Assembly: GCA_027307165.1 (NCBI GenBank)
Contig: DAHUXM010000021.1
Location: 124,001-188,000, forward strand
Direction of reading: 5' to 3'
From: Gemmatimonadota bacterium
GTDB taxonomy: Bacteria; Gemmatimonadota; Gemmatimonadetes; Gemmatimonadales; Gemmatimonadaceae
Length of the DNA: 64,000 nucleotides
Numbering within the stretch: the first letter of the stretch is position 1; each line of letters begins with the position of its first letter. The notes under the pieces were generated by a model that was not told the origin of the DNA, did not search any database, and saw only the letters and a program-made list of their open reading frames with translations. Below, in pieces: positions 42,681 through 51,603 of the stretch. Made by a program: the position numbers and the translations under genes.

Positions 42681-43802
42681 ATGGCCGTACCCCTTCTAGA
42701 CCTCAAAGCCCAACACGGGACGATTCGCGACGAAGTCCTCGCCGCAATCATGCCAATCGTCGACGGGCAGACATTCATACTCGGCGAGCCCGTCGAGCGC
42801 CTCGAGAAACAGGTCGCCCAGCTCTCGCACACCAGACATGCGGTAGGCTGCGCCAACGGGACAGATGCGATTCTGCTCGCACTCCGCGCCCTCGACGTCG
42901 GACGCAACGACGCAGTAGTTACAACGCCGTTCACGTTCTTCGCGACCGCCGGCGCAATTCACAACGTCGGCGCGCGAACCGTCTTCGCCGACATCGACCC
43001 CGATACGTTCAACATCTCTCCCCAAGCCGTCGACGAAACGGTACGCAGCACGCCCGACACCAAGGCCGTCATTGCGGTCGATCTCTTCGGCCAGATGGCA
43101 GCGATCGACGAGATCCGGAACGTGCTGCCGCAGGGAATGCCCGTCATCGAGGACGCCGCGCAATCCATCGGCGCGAGCAGACATGTCGACGGACGTCAGG
43201 TGATGGCCGGCGAAATCGCTGACATCGGTACGTTCAGCTTCTTTCCGTCCAAGAACCTCGGCGGTTACGGCGACGGCGGCATGACCGTCACTCAGAGCGA
43301 TGAGCTCGCCGCACGTCTCCGGAGACTCAGGACTCACGGCAGCGTCAAGACGTACTTTCACGAAGAGGTCGGCTACAACAGCAGACTCGATGCGCTGCAG
43401 GCCGTAGTGCTGTCCGCCAAGCTGCCGCACCTGGAAGCATGGAGCGCCGCACGTCGTCGCAACGCATCGCTTTACGATAGGGCATTCGCGGATCTCGACG
43501 GTGTGCGTACTCCCGTGATCGACAGCAGGAATCAATCGATCTACAACCAGTACACGTTGCGCGCCGCGCGCCGCGACGAGCTTCAGAAATTTCTGAAGAA
43601 ACGCGGCATCGGCAACTCTGTTTATTATCCGCTGCCGCTGCATCTCCAACCGTGCTTCGCTTACCTCGGTTACGAGGAAGGCGATTTCCCGGAGAGCGAG
43701 CGTGCGGCAAAGGAAGTTGTATCGCTACCGGTATACCCGGAGCTTACCGACTCACAGCGCGACGAGGTAATCTCGGCGGTTCGCGCTTTCTACGGCCGTT
43801 GA
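42681..43802 (+). CDS. DegT/DnrJ/EryC1/StrS aminotransferase, WbpE/WlbC-like
   Basis: 373 residues. AVPLLDLKAQHGTIRDEVLAAI, CANGTDAILLALRAL, EDAAQSIGA and the PLP-lysine motif FFPSKNLGGYGDGG are typical of nucleotide-sugar aminotransferases; the lysine is at about residue 191. It would aminate UDP-3-keto-GlcNAcA before acetylation. ATG at 42681 follows a 150-base gap after the minus-strand gene, so it likely has its own promoter, though no clear -35/-10 pair is visible. The dehydrogenase gene follows after 15 bases. Confidence 0.9.
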   Translation: MAVPLLDLKAQHGTIRDEVLAAIMPIVDGQTFILGEPVERLEKQVAQLSHTRHAVGCANGTDAILLALRALDVGRNDAVVTTPFTFFATAGAIHNVGARTVFADIDPDTFNISPQAVDETVRSTPDTKAVIAVDLFGQMAAIDEIRNVLPQGMPVIEDAAQSIGASRHVDGRQVMAGEIADIGTFSFFPSKNLGGYGDGGMTVTQSDELAARLRRLRTHGSVKTYFHEEVGYNSRLDALQAVVLSAKLPHLEAWSAARRRNASLYDRAFADLDGVRTPVIDSRNQSIYNQYTLRAARRDELQKFLKKRGIGNSVYYPLPLHLQPCFAYLGYEEGDFPESERAAKEVVSLPVYPELTDSQRDEVISAVRAFYGR

Positions 43803-43817
43803 GGGCCCTCCAAACGA

Positions 43818-45146
43818 ATGGATAACAAGCAGCGTCTTCTCGACAAAATCGCCGACCGCAGCGCCGTCATCGGCGTCGTCGGACTTGGCTACGTAGGACT
43901 TCCGCTCGCGGTCGAGTTCGCGAAAGCCGGATTCAAGGTCATTGGCTTCGACGTAACAAAGAGCCTGACCGACATGCTCAATACCGGCAAGTCACACATT
44001 CAGGACGTTCCATCCGCTGAGCTCGCCGACGTCGTCGGCAGGAAGCTGTTCGAGGCCACGACCGATCCCAAGCGCATCAAGGAGATGGATTGCGTCTCGA
44101 TCGCCGTTCCGACTCCGCTCGTCAAGACACGCGACCCCGACATGAGCTACGTCGTCGCTGCGACCGCTACCATCAGCGATTACGCCCATCCCGGCATGCT
44201 CGTAGTGCTCGAGAGCACGACGTATCCCGGCACCACGCGCGAGCTGATGCAGCCCAAGCTCGAATCCGCCGGCCTCAAGATCGGTAGCGACGTGTTCCTC
44301 GCCTTCAGCCCCGAGCGCGTCGATCCCGGCAATCCGGTCTGGCATACCAAGAACACGCCCAAGGTGGTCGGTGGAATAACGCCGGCCTGCACGGAAGTCG
44401 CGACTGCGTTGTACCAGAGCTGCCTCGATACGATCGTGCCGGTCAGCTCGACGGAGACGGCAGAGCTTGTGAAGTTGCTCGAGAACACGTTCCGCTCGGT
44501 CAACATCGGCCTTGCAAATGAGATGGCGATCGTCTGCGAGAAGCTCGGCGTCAACGTCTGGGAAGTGATCGACGCAGCTGGCACCAAGCCTTTTGGCTTC
44601 ATGAAGTTCACGCCAGGTCCTGGTATCGGCGGCCACTGCATCCCGCTCGATCCGCACTACCTCGCGTGGAAGATGCGCACGCTCAACTACAAGACGCGCT
44701 TCATCGATCTGGCCAGCGAGATCAACTCGCAGATGCCGGCCCTGGTAGTCGAAAAGGTCGCGCAGGCGCTCAATCACGAGCACAAGTCGGTGAATGGCAG
44801 CAAGGTTCTCGTGCTCGGCGTCGCTTACAAGAAGAACATCGACGATATGCGTGAGAGTCCGGCACTCGATGTGATCAAGCTGCTGGAGGGACGTGGTGCA
44901 AAGGTCTCGTTCCACGACCCGCACGTGCCGACGTTCAGGGAGGACGGTCACACGTTCACGAGCGTCGAGCTGACGGATGCCGTGCTCAAGCACTCGGACG
45001 CAGTGGTCATCGTTACCGATCACGACGCAGTGAATTATCAGCGAGTGGTCGATCTGGCGCCCGTTGTAGTGGATGCACGCAATGCCACCAAGGGTCTCAC
45101 GTCCAAGACCGGGCGCATCGTGCCGCTGTCGGCAGACGCGGCCTAG
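43818..45146 (+). CDS. UDP-N-acetylglucosamine 6-dehydrogenase-like (WbpA family)
   Basis: 442 residues. NAD-binding GVVGLGYVGLPLAVEFAKAGF at residue 19, the catalytic Cys in GPGIGGHCIPLDP near residue 276, and the third-domain VLGVAYKKNIDDMRESPALDVI are typical of the WbpA/WecC branch of nucleotide-sugar dehydrogenases, which oxidise C6 of UDP-GlcNAc or UDP-ManNAc. It gives UDP-GlcNAcA for the oxidase and aminotransferase in this block. UDP-glucose dehydrogenase follows 6 bases later. Confidence 0.9.
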   Translation: MDNKQRLLDKIADRSAVIGVVGLGYVGLPLAVEFAKAGFKVIGFDVTKSLTDMLNTGKSHIQDVPSAELADVVGRKLFEATTDPKRIKEMDCVSIAVPTPLVKTRDPDMSYVVAATATISDYAHPGMLVVLESTTYPGTTRELMQPKLESAGLKIGSDVFLAFSPERVDPGNPVWHTKNTPKVVGGITPACTEVATALYQSCLDTIVPVSSTETAELVKLLENTFRSVNIGLANEMAIVCEKLGVNVWEVIDAAGTKPFGFMKFTPGPGIGGHCIPLDPHYLAWKMRTLNYKTRFIDLASEINSQMPALVVEKVAQALNHEHKSVNGSKVLVLGVAYKKNIDDMRESPALDVIKLLEGRGAKVSFHDPHVPTFREDGHTFTSVELTDAVLKHSDAVVIVTDHDAVNYQRVVDLAPVVVDARNATKGLTSKTGRIVPLSADAA

Positions 45147-45152
45147 CGCAAC

Positions 45153-46559
45153 ATGAACATCGCCGTAATAGGAACGGGCTATGTCGGCCTGGTCGCCGGG
45201 GCGTGCCTCGCCGAAACCGGCAACGCGGTGATCTGCGCCGACCTGGACGAAGGGAAGATCTCGCGCCTCAAGCGAAACGAGATCCCGATCTTCGAGCCGG
45301 GCCTGGACGCGATCGTAGAAAGGAACCAGGCTGACGGCCGACTCGTCTTCACCACGGACGTCGAAGCGGCCATCGCCGATGCGGAAGTGGTGTTCATCGC
45401 GGTCGGAACGCCGCCGGACGAGGACGGATCAGCGGACCTGTCCCACGTCCTTGCCGTCGCCGACGCCGTCGGGCGCTCGATCACGCGCGAGACTGTCGTC
45501 GTCACCAAGTCCACCGTTCCCGTAGGTACCGCTCCGCTGGTCAAGAAGGCGGTCGCCAGGCACGCGCGGTTTCCGTTCCACATCGTCAGCAATCCCGAGT
45601 TTCTGAAAGAGGGCGCGGCCGTCGAGGACTTCCTCAAGCCTGACCGCGTGGTCCTGGGCGTCGAGAGCGAGTTCGCGACCACTGTCATGGGGGAGCTCTA
45701 CGCTCCGTTCGTGCGTACCGGCCGCCCGGTCATCTACATGGACATCGCGTCAGCGGAGATGACCAAGTACGCCGCAAACGGAATGCTGGCGACCCGCATC
45801 AGCTTCATGAACGAGATCGCCGCGCTGTGCGAGGTGACCGGTGCGGATGTCGATGAGGTTCGCCGAGGACTGGGTAGCGATACGCGGATCGGGCCAAGCT
45901 TTCTGTTCCCGGGGCCAGGGTACGGCGGAAGCTGTTTCCCCAAGGACGTAAAGGCGCTGGTACGCACCGGCGCACAGTCCGGCGTCCCGCTCGAGATACT
46001 CAGTTCGGTCGATAGTTCCAACGAGCGTCAGAAGCGACGGCTAGGCGAGAAAGTCCGCCGCGCCTTATTATCTCACGTAATACATGAACAAGGACAAGAT
46101 AAATCCTTGTCAGATAGTGATTTGGGCAATTCAGAGAACAAACACCTCCAAGGCGTTCGCGTGGCCGTCTGGGGGCTTTCGTTCAAGCCGGGAACTGACG
46201 ACATGCGGGAAGCACCTGCACTCGTTCTGATCGAACAGCTGCTTGGTTGGGGCGCAACCGTCTGCGCGCACGACCCTGCGGCGATGGAAGAGGCTCGTCG
46301 CCGGATCGGCGATTGCGGCGGAAAGATCTGCTACGCCGAAACGGGGTACGATGCTCTGGCCGGCGCTGACGCGCTGGTAATCGTCACGGATTGGAACGAA
46401 TACCGGCACCCCGACTTCAACCGTCTGAAGGCTACGCTCAAGCGCCCCATCGTCGTTGACGGTCGCAACCTGTACGATCCCAAAAAGATGTCCAATGTCG
46501 GAATCACTTACTACTCGATAGGACGCCAGCACAACGGCGCCCAGGAAAAAACCGCGTGA
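45153..46559 (+). CDS. UDP-glucose 6-dehydrogenase with an AT-rich insert
   Basis: 468 residues. NIAVIGTGYVGLVAGACLAETG, EFLKEGAAVEDFLKPDRVVLG and the catalytic Cys in PGPGYGGSCFPKDV mark UDP-glucose/GDP-mannose dehydrogenases of the Ugd type; it makes UDP-glucuronate for surface polysaccharides. Between the central helix domain and the C-terminal WGLSFKPGTDDMREAPA about 25 extra, polar residues (SHVIHEQGQDKSLSDSDLGN and the next few) are encoded by DNA of about 36% GC, against well over 60% around it, with rare codons TTA, ATA and AAA. The frame is kept. Confidence 0.93.
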   Translation: MNIAVIGTGYVGLVAGACLAETGNAVICADLDEGKISRLKRNEIPIFEPGLDAIVERNQADGRLVFTTDVEAAIADAEVVFIAVGTPPDEDGSADLSHVLAVADAVGRSITRETVVVTKSTVPVGTAPLVKKAVARHARFPFHIVSNPEFLKEGAAVEDFLKPDRVVLGVESEFATTVMGELYAPFVRTGRPVIYMDIASAEMTKYAANGMLATRISFMNEIAALCEVTGADVDEVRRGLGSDTRIGPSFLFPGPGYGGSCFPKDVKALVRTGAQSGVPLEILSSVDSSNERQKRRLGEKVRRALLSHVIHEQGQDKSLSDSDLGNSENKHLQGVRVAVWGLSFKPGTDDMREAPALVLIEQLLGWGATVCAHDPAAMEEARRRIGDCGGKICYAETGYDALAGADALVIVTDWNEYRHPDFNRLKATLKRPIVVDGRNLYDPKKMSNVGITYYSIGRQHNGAQEKTA

Positions 46560-47338
46560 ACCGTGCTCGCCGCTCGTTTGTAATTCTCGGACCGCTCCTG
46601 GCGCTCGCCCTCGCCACGGCGTGCCACGGCAACTTCGATCCAAAGGTGTACGCCAGCAACCCCGAGTCGCTGTTTGCGGCGTCACTCAAGCAGTTCAACT
46701 CGCATCACTACGACGACGCGGCCAAGGGCTTCGAGCAGCTCACGCACGACCTGCCTGCCCGCGATGCGTTGCTGCCGCTGTCCTACTACTACCTGGGCGA
46801 GTCTCAGGAAAAGAACGGCGACCACCTTCTGGCTGCGCAGAGCTTCACTCGCATCTCGGACGCGTTCCCCGACGACAGTCTCGCTCCCAGAGCGCTTCTC
46901 GCCGGCGGGCGGTCGTACGCCAAGATGTGGCGCAAGCCGGAGCTCGATCCCACCTACGGTACGTCTGCGCTGAATACGTTCGAGTCGCTGGTGTCACTGT
47001 ATCCCGATTCGCATCTGGTGCCACAGGCGAACGCAGAGATCGCGCGCCTGGACAACATGTTCGCGACCAAGGATCTGGACGTCGGCGACCATTATCTGCG
47101 GCGCGGCGCATATGATTCGGCGATCATCTACCTCAAGGACGTCATCAAGAAGCACCCCACGGCCACGGCGACACACAAGGCGTACCTCGACTTGCTGACG
47201 GCGTATCGCGCGATCAAGTACGACGCGGATGCGAAGGATCTCTGTACAGCAGCGCTCAAGGCCTACCCCAATGACAAGGAGGTTGCCAAGCAGTGCGGCT
47301 CGGCGTCTTCGGCGGAAGCTTCGACCCCCCGCACATAG
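46556..47338 (+). CDS. bamD: Outer membrane assembly lipoprotein, BamD/YfiO-like
   Basis: 260 residues. Signal with the lipidated Cys23 (ALALATAC), then tetratricopeptide-like repeats: SLFAASLKQFNSHHYDDAAKGFEQL, LLAAQSFTRISDAFPDDSLAPRALL and SAIIYLKDVIKKHPTATATHKAYLDLLTAY. BamD is the essential lipoprotein of the beta-barrel insertion complex and interacts with BamA. GTG start overlaps the dehydrogenase stop. The 3' end overlaps nadD by 46 bases. An unrelated TPR lipoprotein is a minor alternative. Confidence 0.85.
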   Translation: MNRARRSFVILGPLLALALATACHGNFDPKVYASNPESLFAASLKQFNSHHYDDAAKGFEQLTHDLPARDALLPLSYYYLGESQEKNGDHLLAAQSFTRISDAFPDDSLAPRALLAGGRSYAKMWRKPELDPTYGTSALNTFESLVSLYPDSHLVPQANAEIARLDNMFATKDLDVGDHYLRRGAYDSAIIYLKDVIKKHPTATATHKAYLDLLTAYRAIKYDADAKDLCTAALKAYPNDKEVAKQCGSASSAEASTPRT

Positions 47339-47838
47339 GGCACTATCTCGCGGCAGTGGATGCCGCCGAGCGCCTGGGACTTGATCGCGTGCTGTGGGTG
47401 CCAACCGCCCAGCAGCCGCTCAAGGCCGGAGCGCAGCACGTCGCGTCGGCCGATCAGCGCTTCAGAATGGTACAGGCTGCGGTTTCAGAGAACTCGGGCT
47501 TCGAGGCGAGCAGGATCGAAATCGACCGGCCTGGGTTATCTTACACGGTTGCGACCGTACAATCGCTTTTGGCCGAATTCCCGGGCGTGGAGCTGTATCT
47601 GCTCATAGGGGAAGATGCCTGGTCGCGCTTCGAGGAATGGCGCGAGCCGGAGACTATTCGAACGCTCGTTCATATAGAGATTCTTGCGCGGAAGACGGAG
47701 AGCGAGTTCGCCGGCCGCGTTGTTGAGGTTTCATCGACTGAGGTTCGCGCGCGGGCGCGTGCGGGGAAGTCGGTGCGCGGCTTCGTGCTGGACGCGGTCG
47801 CTGAGATCATCGAATCGGAAAGGTTGTATCAATGGTGA
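47293..47838 (+). CDS. nadD: Nicotinate-nucleotide adenylyltransferase
   Basis: 181 residues. The nucleotidyltransferase start MRLGVFGGSFDPPHIGHYLAAVDA, with the HxGH ATP motif, and the C-terminal EVSSTEVRARARAGKSVRGFV (the SSTxxR motif) are complete. It adenylates NaMN in NAD synthesis. The GTG start lies inside the bamD gene: the GGSFDPPH motif fixes the start, and the overlap of 46 bases is long for independent genes. Its stop overlaps the secA start. Confidence 0.96.
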   Translation: MRLGVFGGSFDPPHIGHYLAAVDAAERLGLDRVLWVPTAQQPLKAGAQHVASADQRFRMVQAAVSENSGFEASRIEIDRPGLSYTVATVQSLLAEFPGVELYLLIGEDAWSRFEEWREPETIRTLVHIEILARKTESEFAGRVVEVSSTEVRARARAGKSVRGFVLDAVAEIIESERLYQW

Positions 47839-50800
47839 CAGAGGTAACTGGTCTGATCAAGAACGTCTTCGGCACCCGGCATGACAGGGAACGGAGGCGT
47901 GTGCAGCCACTGGTCAATCAGATCAACGCTGAATACGAGCGACTGCACTCGCTGTCGGATGACGAGCTGCGCGGCCAGACGGCCAAGTTCCGCGCGCACA
48001 TCAAGGAAGTCACGGGTGAGCTCGAAGCACGTATCGCCGAGCTGAAGGAGCAGAAGCACGTCGCGAGCTCCGCGGCGGAGCGCGAGAAGCTGGACGACGA
48101 GCTGGGCGGATCGGACGGCAGGGGCGGTCTCGAAGGACAGCTGCGCGAGGTGGTTGCGCGCACGCTCGAAGAGATCCTCCCCGAAGCGTTCGCCACGGTA
48201 CGCGAGGCTGCGCGCCGGCTGCTGGGCACGACGGTGAACGTCACGGGGCACGATCAGGAGTGGAACATGGTCCACTACGACGTGCAGCTCATCGGCGGAA
48301 TCCAGTTGCATCGCGGACGCATCGCAGAGATGGCGACGGGCGAGGGAAAGACGCTCGTCGCGACGTTGCCACTGTATCTCAACGCGCTTCCCGGCCGCGG
48401 CGCGCACCTCATCACCGTCAATTCATACCTGGCCCGCCGCGATTCGCAGTGGATGGGTCATCTCTACAAGTATCTCGGCCTGACAGTCGGCTGTCTGGAC
48501 GATACAGAGCCGGGCAGTTACGAGCGTCGCATGGTGTACGAGTGCGACATCACGTACGGCACGAACAACGAGTTCGGCTTCGACTATCTGCGCGACAACA
48601 TGGTGGTGTCGCTGGATCAGCGCGTGCAGCGCACCCATGCGTACGCGATCGTCGATGAAGTCGATTCCGTGCTCATCGATGAGGCGCGCACTCCGCTCAT
48701 CATCTCGGGACCGGTTGGTAACGAGGTGGATGAGGAGTATGCACGTCACAACCCCGCAGTTGCGCGGCTCGTGCGCATGCAGGGCGAAATGGCCAACACG
48801 CTCGCCGCTGACGGCGAGCGCGCCCTGCGCGACGGCGACACCGACACCGCGGCGACGCTGCTGTACAAGGCACGTCTTGGCGCCCCGAAGAACAAACGGT
48901 TGCTCAAGCTGCTCAACGAGCCCGGCGTCAAGCAGCTGGTCCAGGGCATGGAGCTCAAGCATATCGCTGATCGGCGCGTCACGGCGAGCCGTCAGGAAAT
49001 GCGCGACATCGAGGAAGATCTGCTCTTCGTCCTGGACGAGAAGGGACAGGCGGTCCATCTCACCGATCGCGGCATCGACTTCATGTCGCCGAACGATCGC
49101 GAGCAGTTCATCCTCCCCGACATCTCGCAACAGGTTCATCTCATCGATCACGATCCGGAGATGACGCCGGCTGAGAAGATCGAGCAGCGAAACAGGATCA
49201 ATGCGGAGTATGCAGCCAAGTCCGAGAAGCTGCACATCATCCATCAGCTGCTGCGTGCGCACTCTCTGTACGAGAAGGACGTGAACTACGTCGTGCAGGA
49301 AGGCGAGGTTCTGATCGTGGATGAGTTCACCGGCCGTACCATGCCGGGTCGCCGCTGGTCGGAAGGTCTGCATCAGGCGGTCGAGGCGAAGGAAGGTGTG
49401 AGCGTGAAGGGCGAGACTCAGACTCTCGCGACGATCACGATTCAGAATTACTTCCGCATGTACGACAAGCTGTCCGGTATGACCGGCACAGCGGAGACGG
49501 AAGAATCCGAGTTCCATCAAATCTACAAGCTTGGTGTAGCTGTAATCCCGACGAACCGTCCCGTCGTGCGCGACGATCGCAACGATCTCGTCTTCAAGAC
49601 ACGCCGCGAGAAGTACAACGCGATAGCGGAAGAGACGCAGCGACTGCACGAGCTCGGTTTCCCGGTGCTGGTCGGAACGGTGAACGTCGACGTTTCCGAG
49701 ACACTGTCCAAGCTGTTCAAGCGCGCCGGCATTCCGCACAACGTGCTCAACGCCAAGTACCACCAGCGTGAGGCCGAGATAGTCGCCGAGGCAGGTCATC
49801 CCGGCGCAGTCACGATCGCGACCAACATGGCCGGCCGCGGAACCGACATCAAGCTCGGCGAGGGTGTAACGACCGCCAAGCCGTCCAAGGTGAAGGACGC
49901 CGAGGGAAAGATCGTCGACGTGATGGAGGATGGCGGACTTCACATAATCGGATCGGAGCGACACGAGTCGCGGCGCATCGACCGGCAGTTGCGCGGTCGT
50001 GCGGGACGTCAGGGCGATCCGGGCGCGTCGCAGTTCTTCCTGTCGCTCGAAGACGACCTCATGCGTCTCTTCGGATCCGATCGCATCGCGAAGCTGATGG
50101 ACGCGATGGGCGCGAAGGAGGGTGAGGTGCTCACTCACTCGCTCATTACACGGTCGATCGAGCAGGCACAGAAGCGCGTGGAGCTGCAGAACTTCCAGTC
50201 GCGCAAGCGTCTGCTCGAGTACGACGATGTGATGAATCAGCAGCGCGAGGTCGTGTACTCGCTGCGCTCCTTCGCGCTGGAAGGTGGCGAGGAGCTGCGC
50301 GGCGAGGCCGAGCGCATGATCGAGAAGGCCGTCGGCAAGCGCGTCGAGACGGCACTCGCGGAGACCGAGGAGGACGGCGCGTTCGACATCGAGCTTCTGC
50401 GTCAGGAGCTGATGCAGAATTACATGCTGATCGTTCCCGAATTCGAGAAGGCTGGTGAATGGCCGACGACGATCGCATCCGCGCGCCAGGCTGCGGTGAC
50501 TGCGGCTATCGCGGCGTTCGAAGCGAAGATGCGTGGGCTCAATGAATTTGCCGGCCGTCTGCTGTCGCTCGTGATGCTGAACGTCCTGGACGAGAAGTGG
50601 AAGGACCATCTCTACGATCTGGATCAGCTGCGCAACGCGATCCACTATCGCTCATGGGGCCAGCAGGATCCGCTCGTCGAGTACAAGCAGGAAGCGTACA
50701 CGATGTTCGTGGACCTGATGCAGGACATGCAGCACACGTTCACCGAGCGCTTCGCGCGCGCGCAGATCGTGTTCGAGGGTCAGCAGGGCGGCGACGGTGG

Positions 50801-51149
50801 CCAGCCCTCGGCGCCGCCAGCGCCGCCGCGCCCGACACGGCATTACAACGCGCTCGGAATTCTGGAAGACATCGAAGACGTTGCGCGGCCGGCGACGGGC
50901 ACCGACGAGGACATGGACATCGGTCCCGCGGAAACGCCGACGCAGGAAGTCGCGGCAACGCGTGCCGATCCCGCGGTCGTCGGGCTGGGCCGGCAGAAGT
51001 CGCTCACCCCGCAAGCGCCCGCTGGCGTGCCAGGTGTCTCCAGCGGCGCACCCGCCGGCGCAGAGTGGACAAATGTGAAGCGGAACGACCCGTGCCCGTG
51101 CGGTTCCGGCAAGAAGTTCAAGAAGTGTCACGGTGCCGTATTGGCGTGA
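47832..51149 (+). CDS. secA: Preprotein translocase subunit SecA
   Basis: 1105 residues, longer than the common 850-950. Walker A EMATGEGKTLVATLP near residue 167, Walker B VDEVDSVLIDEARTPLIISGP near 273, and MAGRGTDIKLGEGV and IDRQLRGRAGRQGDPG in the second motor domain. The C-terminus has a Pro/Ala-rich linker and the SecB/lipid-binding zinc tail with CPCGSGKKFKKCHG. SecA drives export through SecYEG with ATP. The extra length is mostly in the 320-440 region and the C-terminal linker. Its start overlaps nadD by 7 bases. Confidence 0.98.
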   Translation: MVTEVTGLIKNVFGTRHDRERRRVQPLVNQINAEYERLHSLSDDELRGQTAKFRAHIKEVTGELEARIAELKEQKHVASSAAEREKLDDELGGSDGRGGLEGQLREVVARTLEEILPEAFATVREAARRLLGTTVNVTGHDQEWNMVHYDVQLIGGIQLHRGRIAEMATGEGKTLVATLPLYLNALPGRGAHLITVNSYLARRDSQWMGHLYKYLGLTVGCLDDTEPGSYERRMVYECDITYGTNNEFGFDYLRDNMVVSLDQRVQRTHAYAIVDEVDSVLIDEARTPLIISGPVGNEVDEEYARHNPAVARLVRMQGEMANTLAADGERALRDGDTDTAATLLYKARLGAPKNKRLLKLLNEPGVKQLVQGMELKHIADRRVTASRQEMRDIEEDLLFVLDEKGQAVHLTDRGIDFMSPNDREQFILPDISQQVHLIDHDPEMTPAEKIEQRNRINAEYAAKSEKLHIIHQLLRAHSLYEKDVNYVVQEGEVLIVDEFTGRTMPGRRWSEGLHQAVEAKEGVSVKGETQTLATITIQNYFRMYDKLSGMTGTAETEESEFHQIYKLGVAVIPTNRPVVRDDRNDLVFKTRREKYNAIAEETQRLHELGFPVLVGTVNVDVSETLSKLFKRAGIPHNVLNAKYHQREAEIVAEAGHPGAVTIATNMAGRGTDIKLGEGVTTAKPSKVKDAEGKIVDVMEDGGLHIIGSERHESRRIDRQLRGRAGRQGDPGASQFFLSLEDDLMRLFGSDRIAKLMDAMGAKEGEVLTHSLITRSIEQAQKRVELQNFQSRKRLLEYDDVMNQQREVVYSLRSFALEGGEELRGEAERMIEKAVGKRVETALAETEEDGAFDIELLRQELMQNYMLIVPEFEKAGEWPTTIASARQAAVTAAIAAFEAKMRGLNEFAGRLLSLVMLNVLDEKWKDHLYDLDQLRNAIHYRSWGQQDPLVEYKQEAYTMFVDLMQDMQHTFTERFARAQIVFEGQQGGDGGQPSAPPAPPRPTRHYNALGILEDIEDVARPATGTDEDMDIGPAETPTQEVAATRADPAVVGLGRQKSLTPQAPAGVPGVSSGAPAGAEWTNVKRNDPCPCGSGKKFKKCHGAVLA

Positions 51150-51213
51150 TGGCGTGATGACGTAACGCGCCATCACGGACGACAATATCCACGCACCGAA
51201 TCGGCGGTCCCGC

Positions 51214-51500
51214 GTAGGGCGCGGATTCTTCCGCGCCTGGCCCCTTTACGCGCAATCGGATTCGGATGTCCGCCGGATTCTTCCGCGCCTGGCCCCTTTA
51301 CCCGCAATCGGATTCGGATGTCCGCCGGATGTCCGCCGGATTCTTCCGCGCCTGGCCCCTTCACCCGCAATCGGATTCGGATGTCTGCCGGATGTCCGCC
51401 GGATTCTTCCGCGCCTGGCCCCTTTCCCCGCAATCGGATTCGGATGTCCGCCGGATGTCCGCCGGATGTACCCGCGCCCGCCCCATTTACGCGCAATCGA
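51214..51500. repeat. Tandem array of 63-bp units between secA and radC
   Basis: A palindromic unit GTAGGGCGCGGATTCTTCC... begins the array at 51214. Units beginning GATTCTTCCGCGCCTGG start at 51224, 51276, 51339 and 51402, with a diverged copy at 51465 (spacing 52, 63, 63, 63). The 52-base unit lacks one copy of an inner 11-base repeat GATGTCCGCCG. The three full units differ at only a few bases. The remainder of the 454-base gap shows a weak hairpin at 51146-51176 (arms GTGATGGCG and CGCCATCAC) over the secA stop. Reading frames through the array exist on both strands only because 63 is divisible by three. Confidence 0.88.
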
Positions 51501-51603
51501 CATTCGAAATTACGCGCGTTGAAACGACACCGGCCGCTGGCGATTGCCGATCGCAGCGGCCGTCGTTGCATGTATCCATGTGGGACCCCATTTCGGAGCT
51601 CAC

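Noticed and set aside
48423-50645. Very long minus-strand reading frame (about 740 codons) opposite secA
   Set aside because: It mirrors the SecA coding frame; secA on the plus strand is unmistakable. GC-rich third positions keep stop codons out of the antisense frame, and the translated sequence has no protein-like domain.
51214-51500. Possible CRISPR array
   Set aside because: The units are contiguous tandem repeats with no unique spacers between them, and there are no cas genes nearby.
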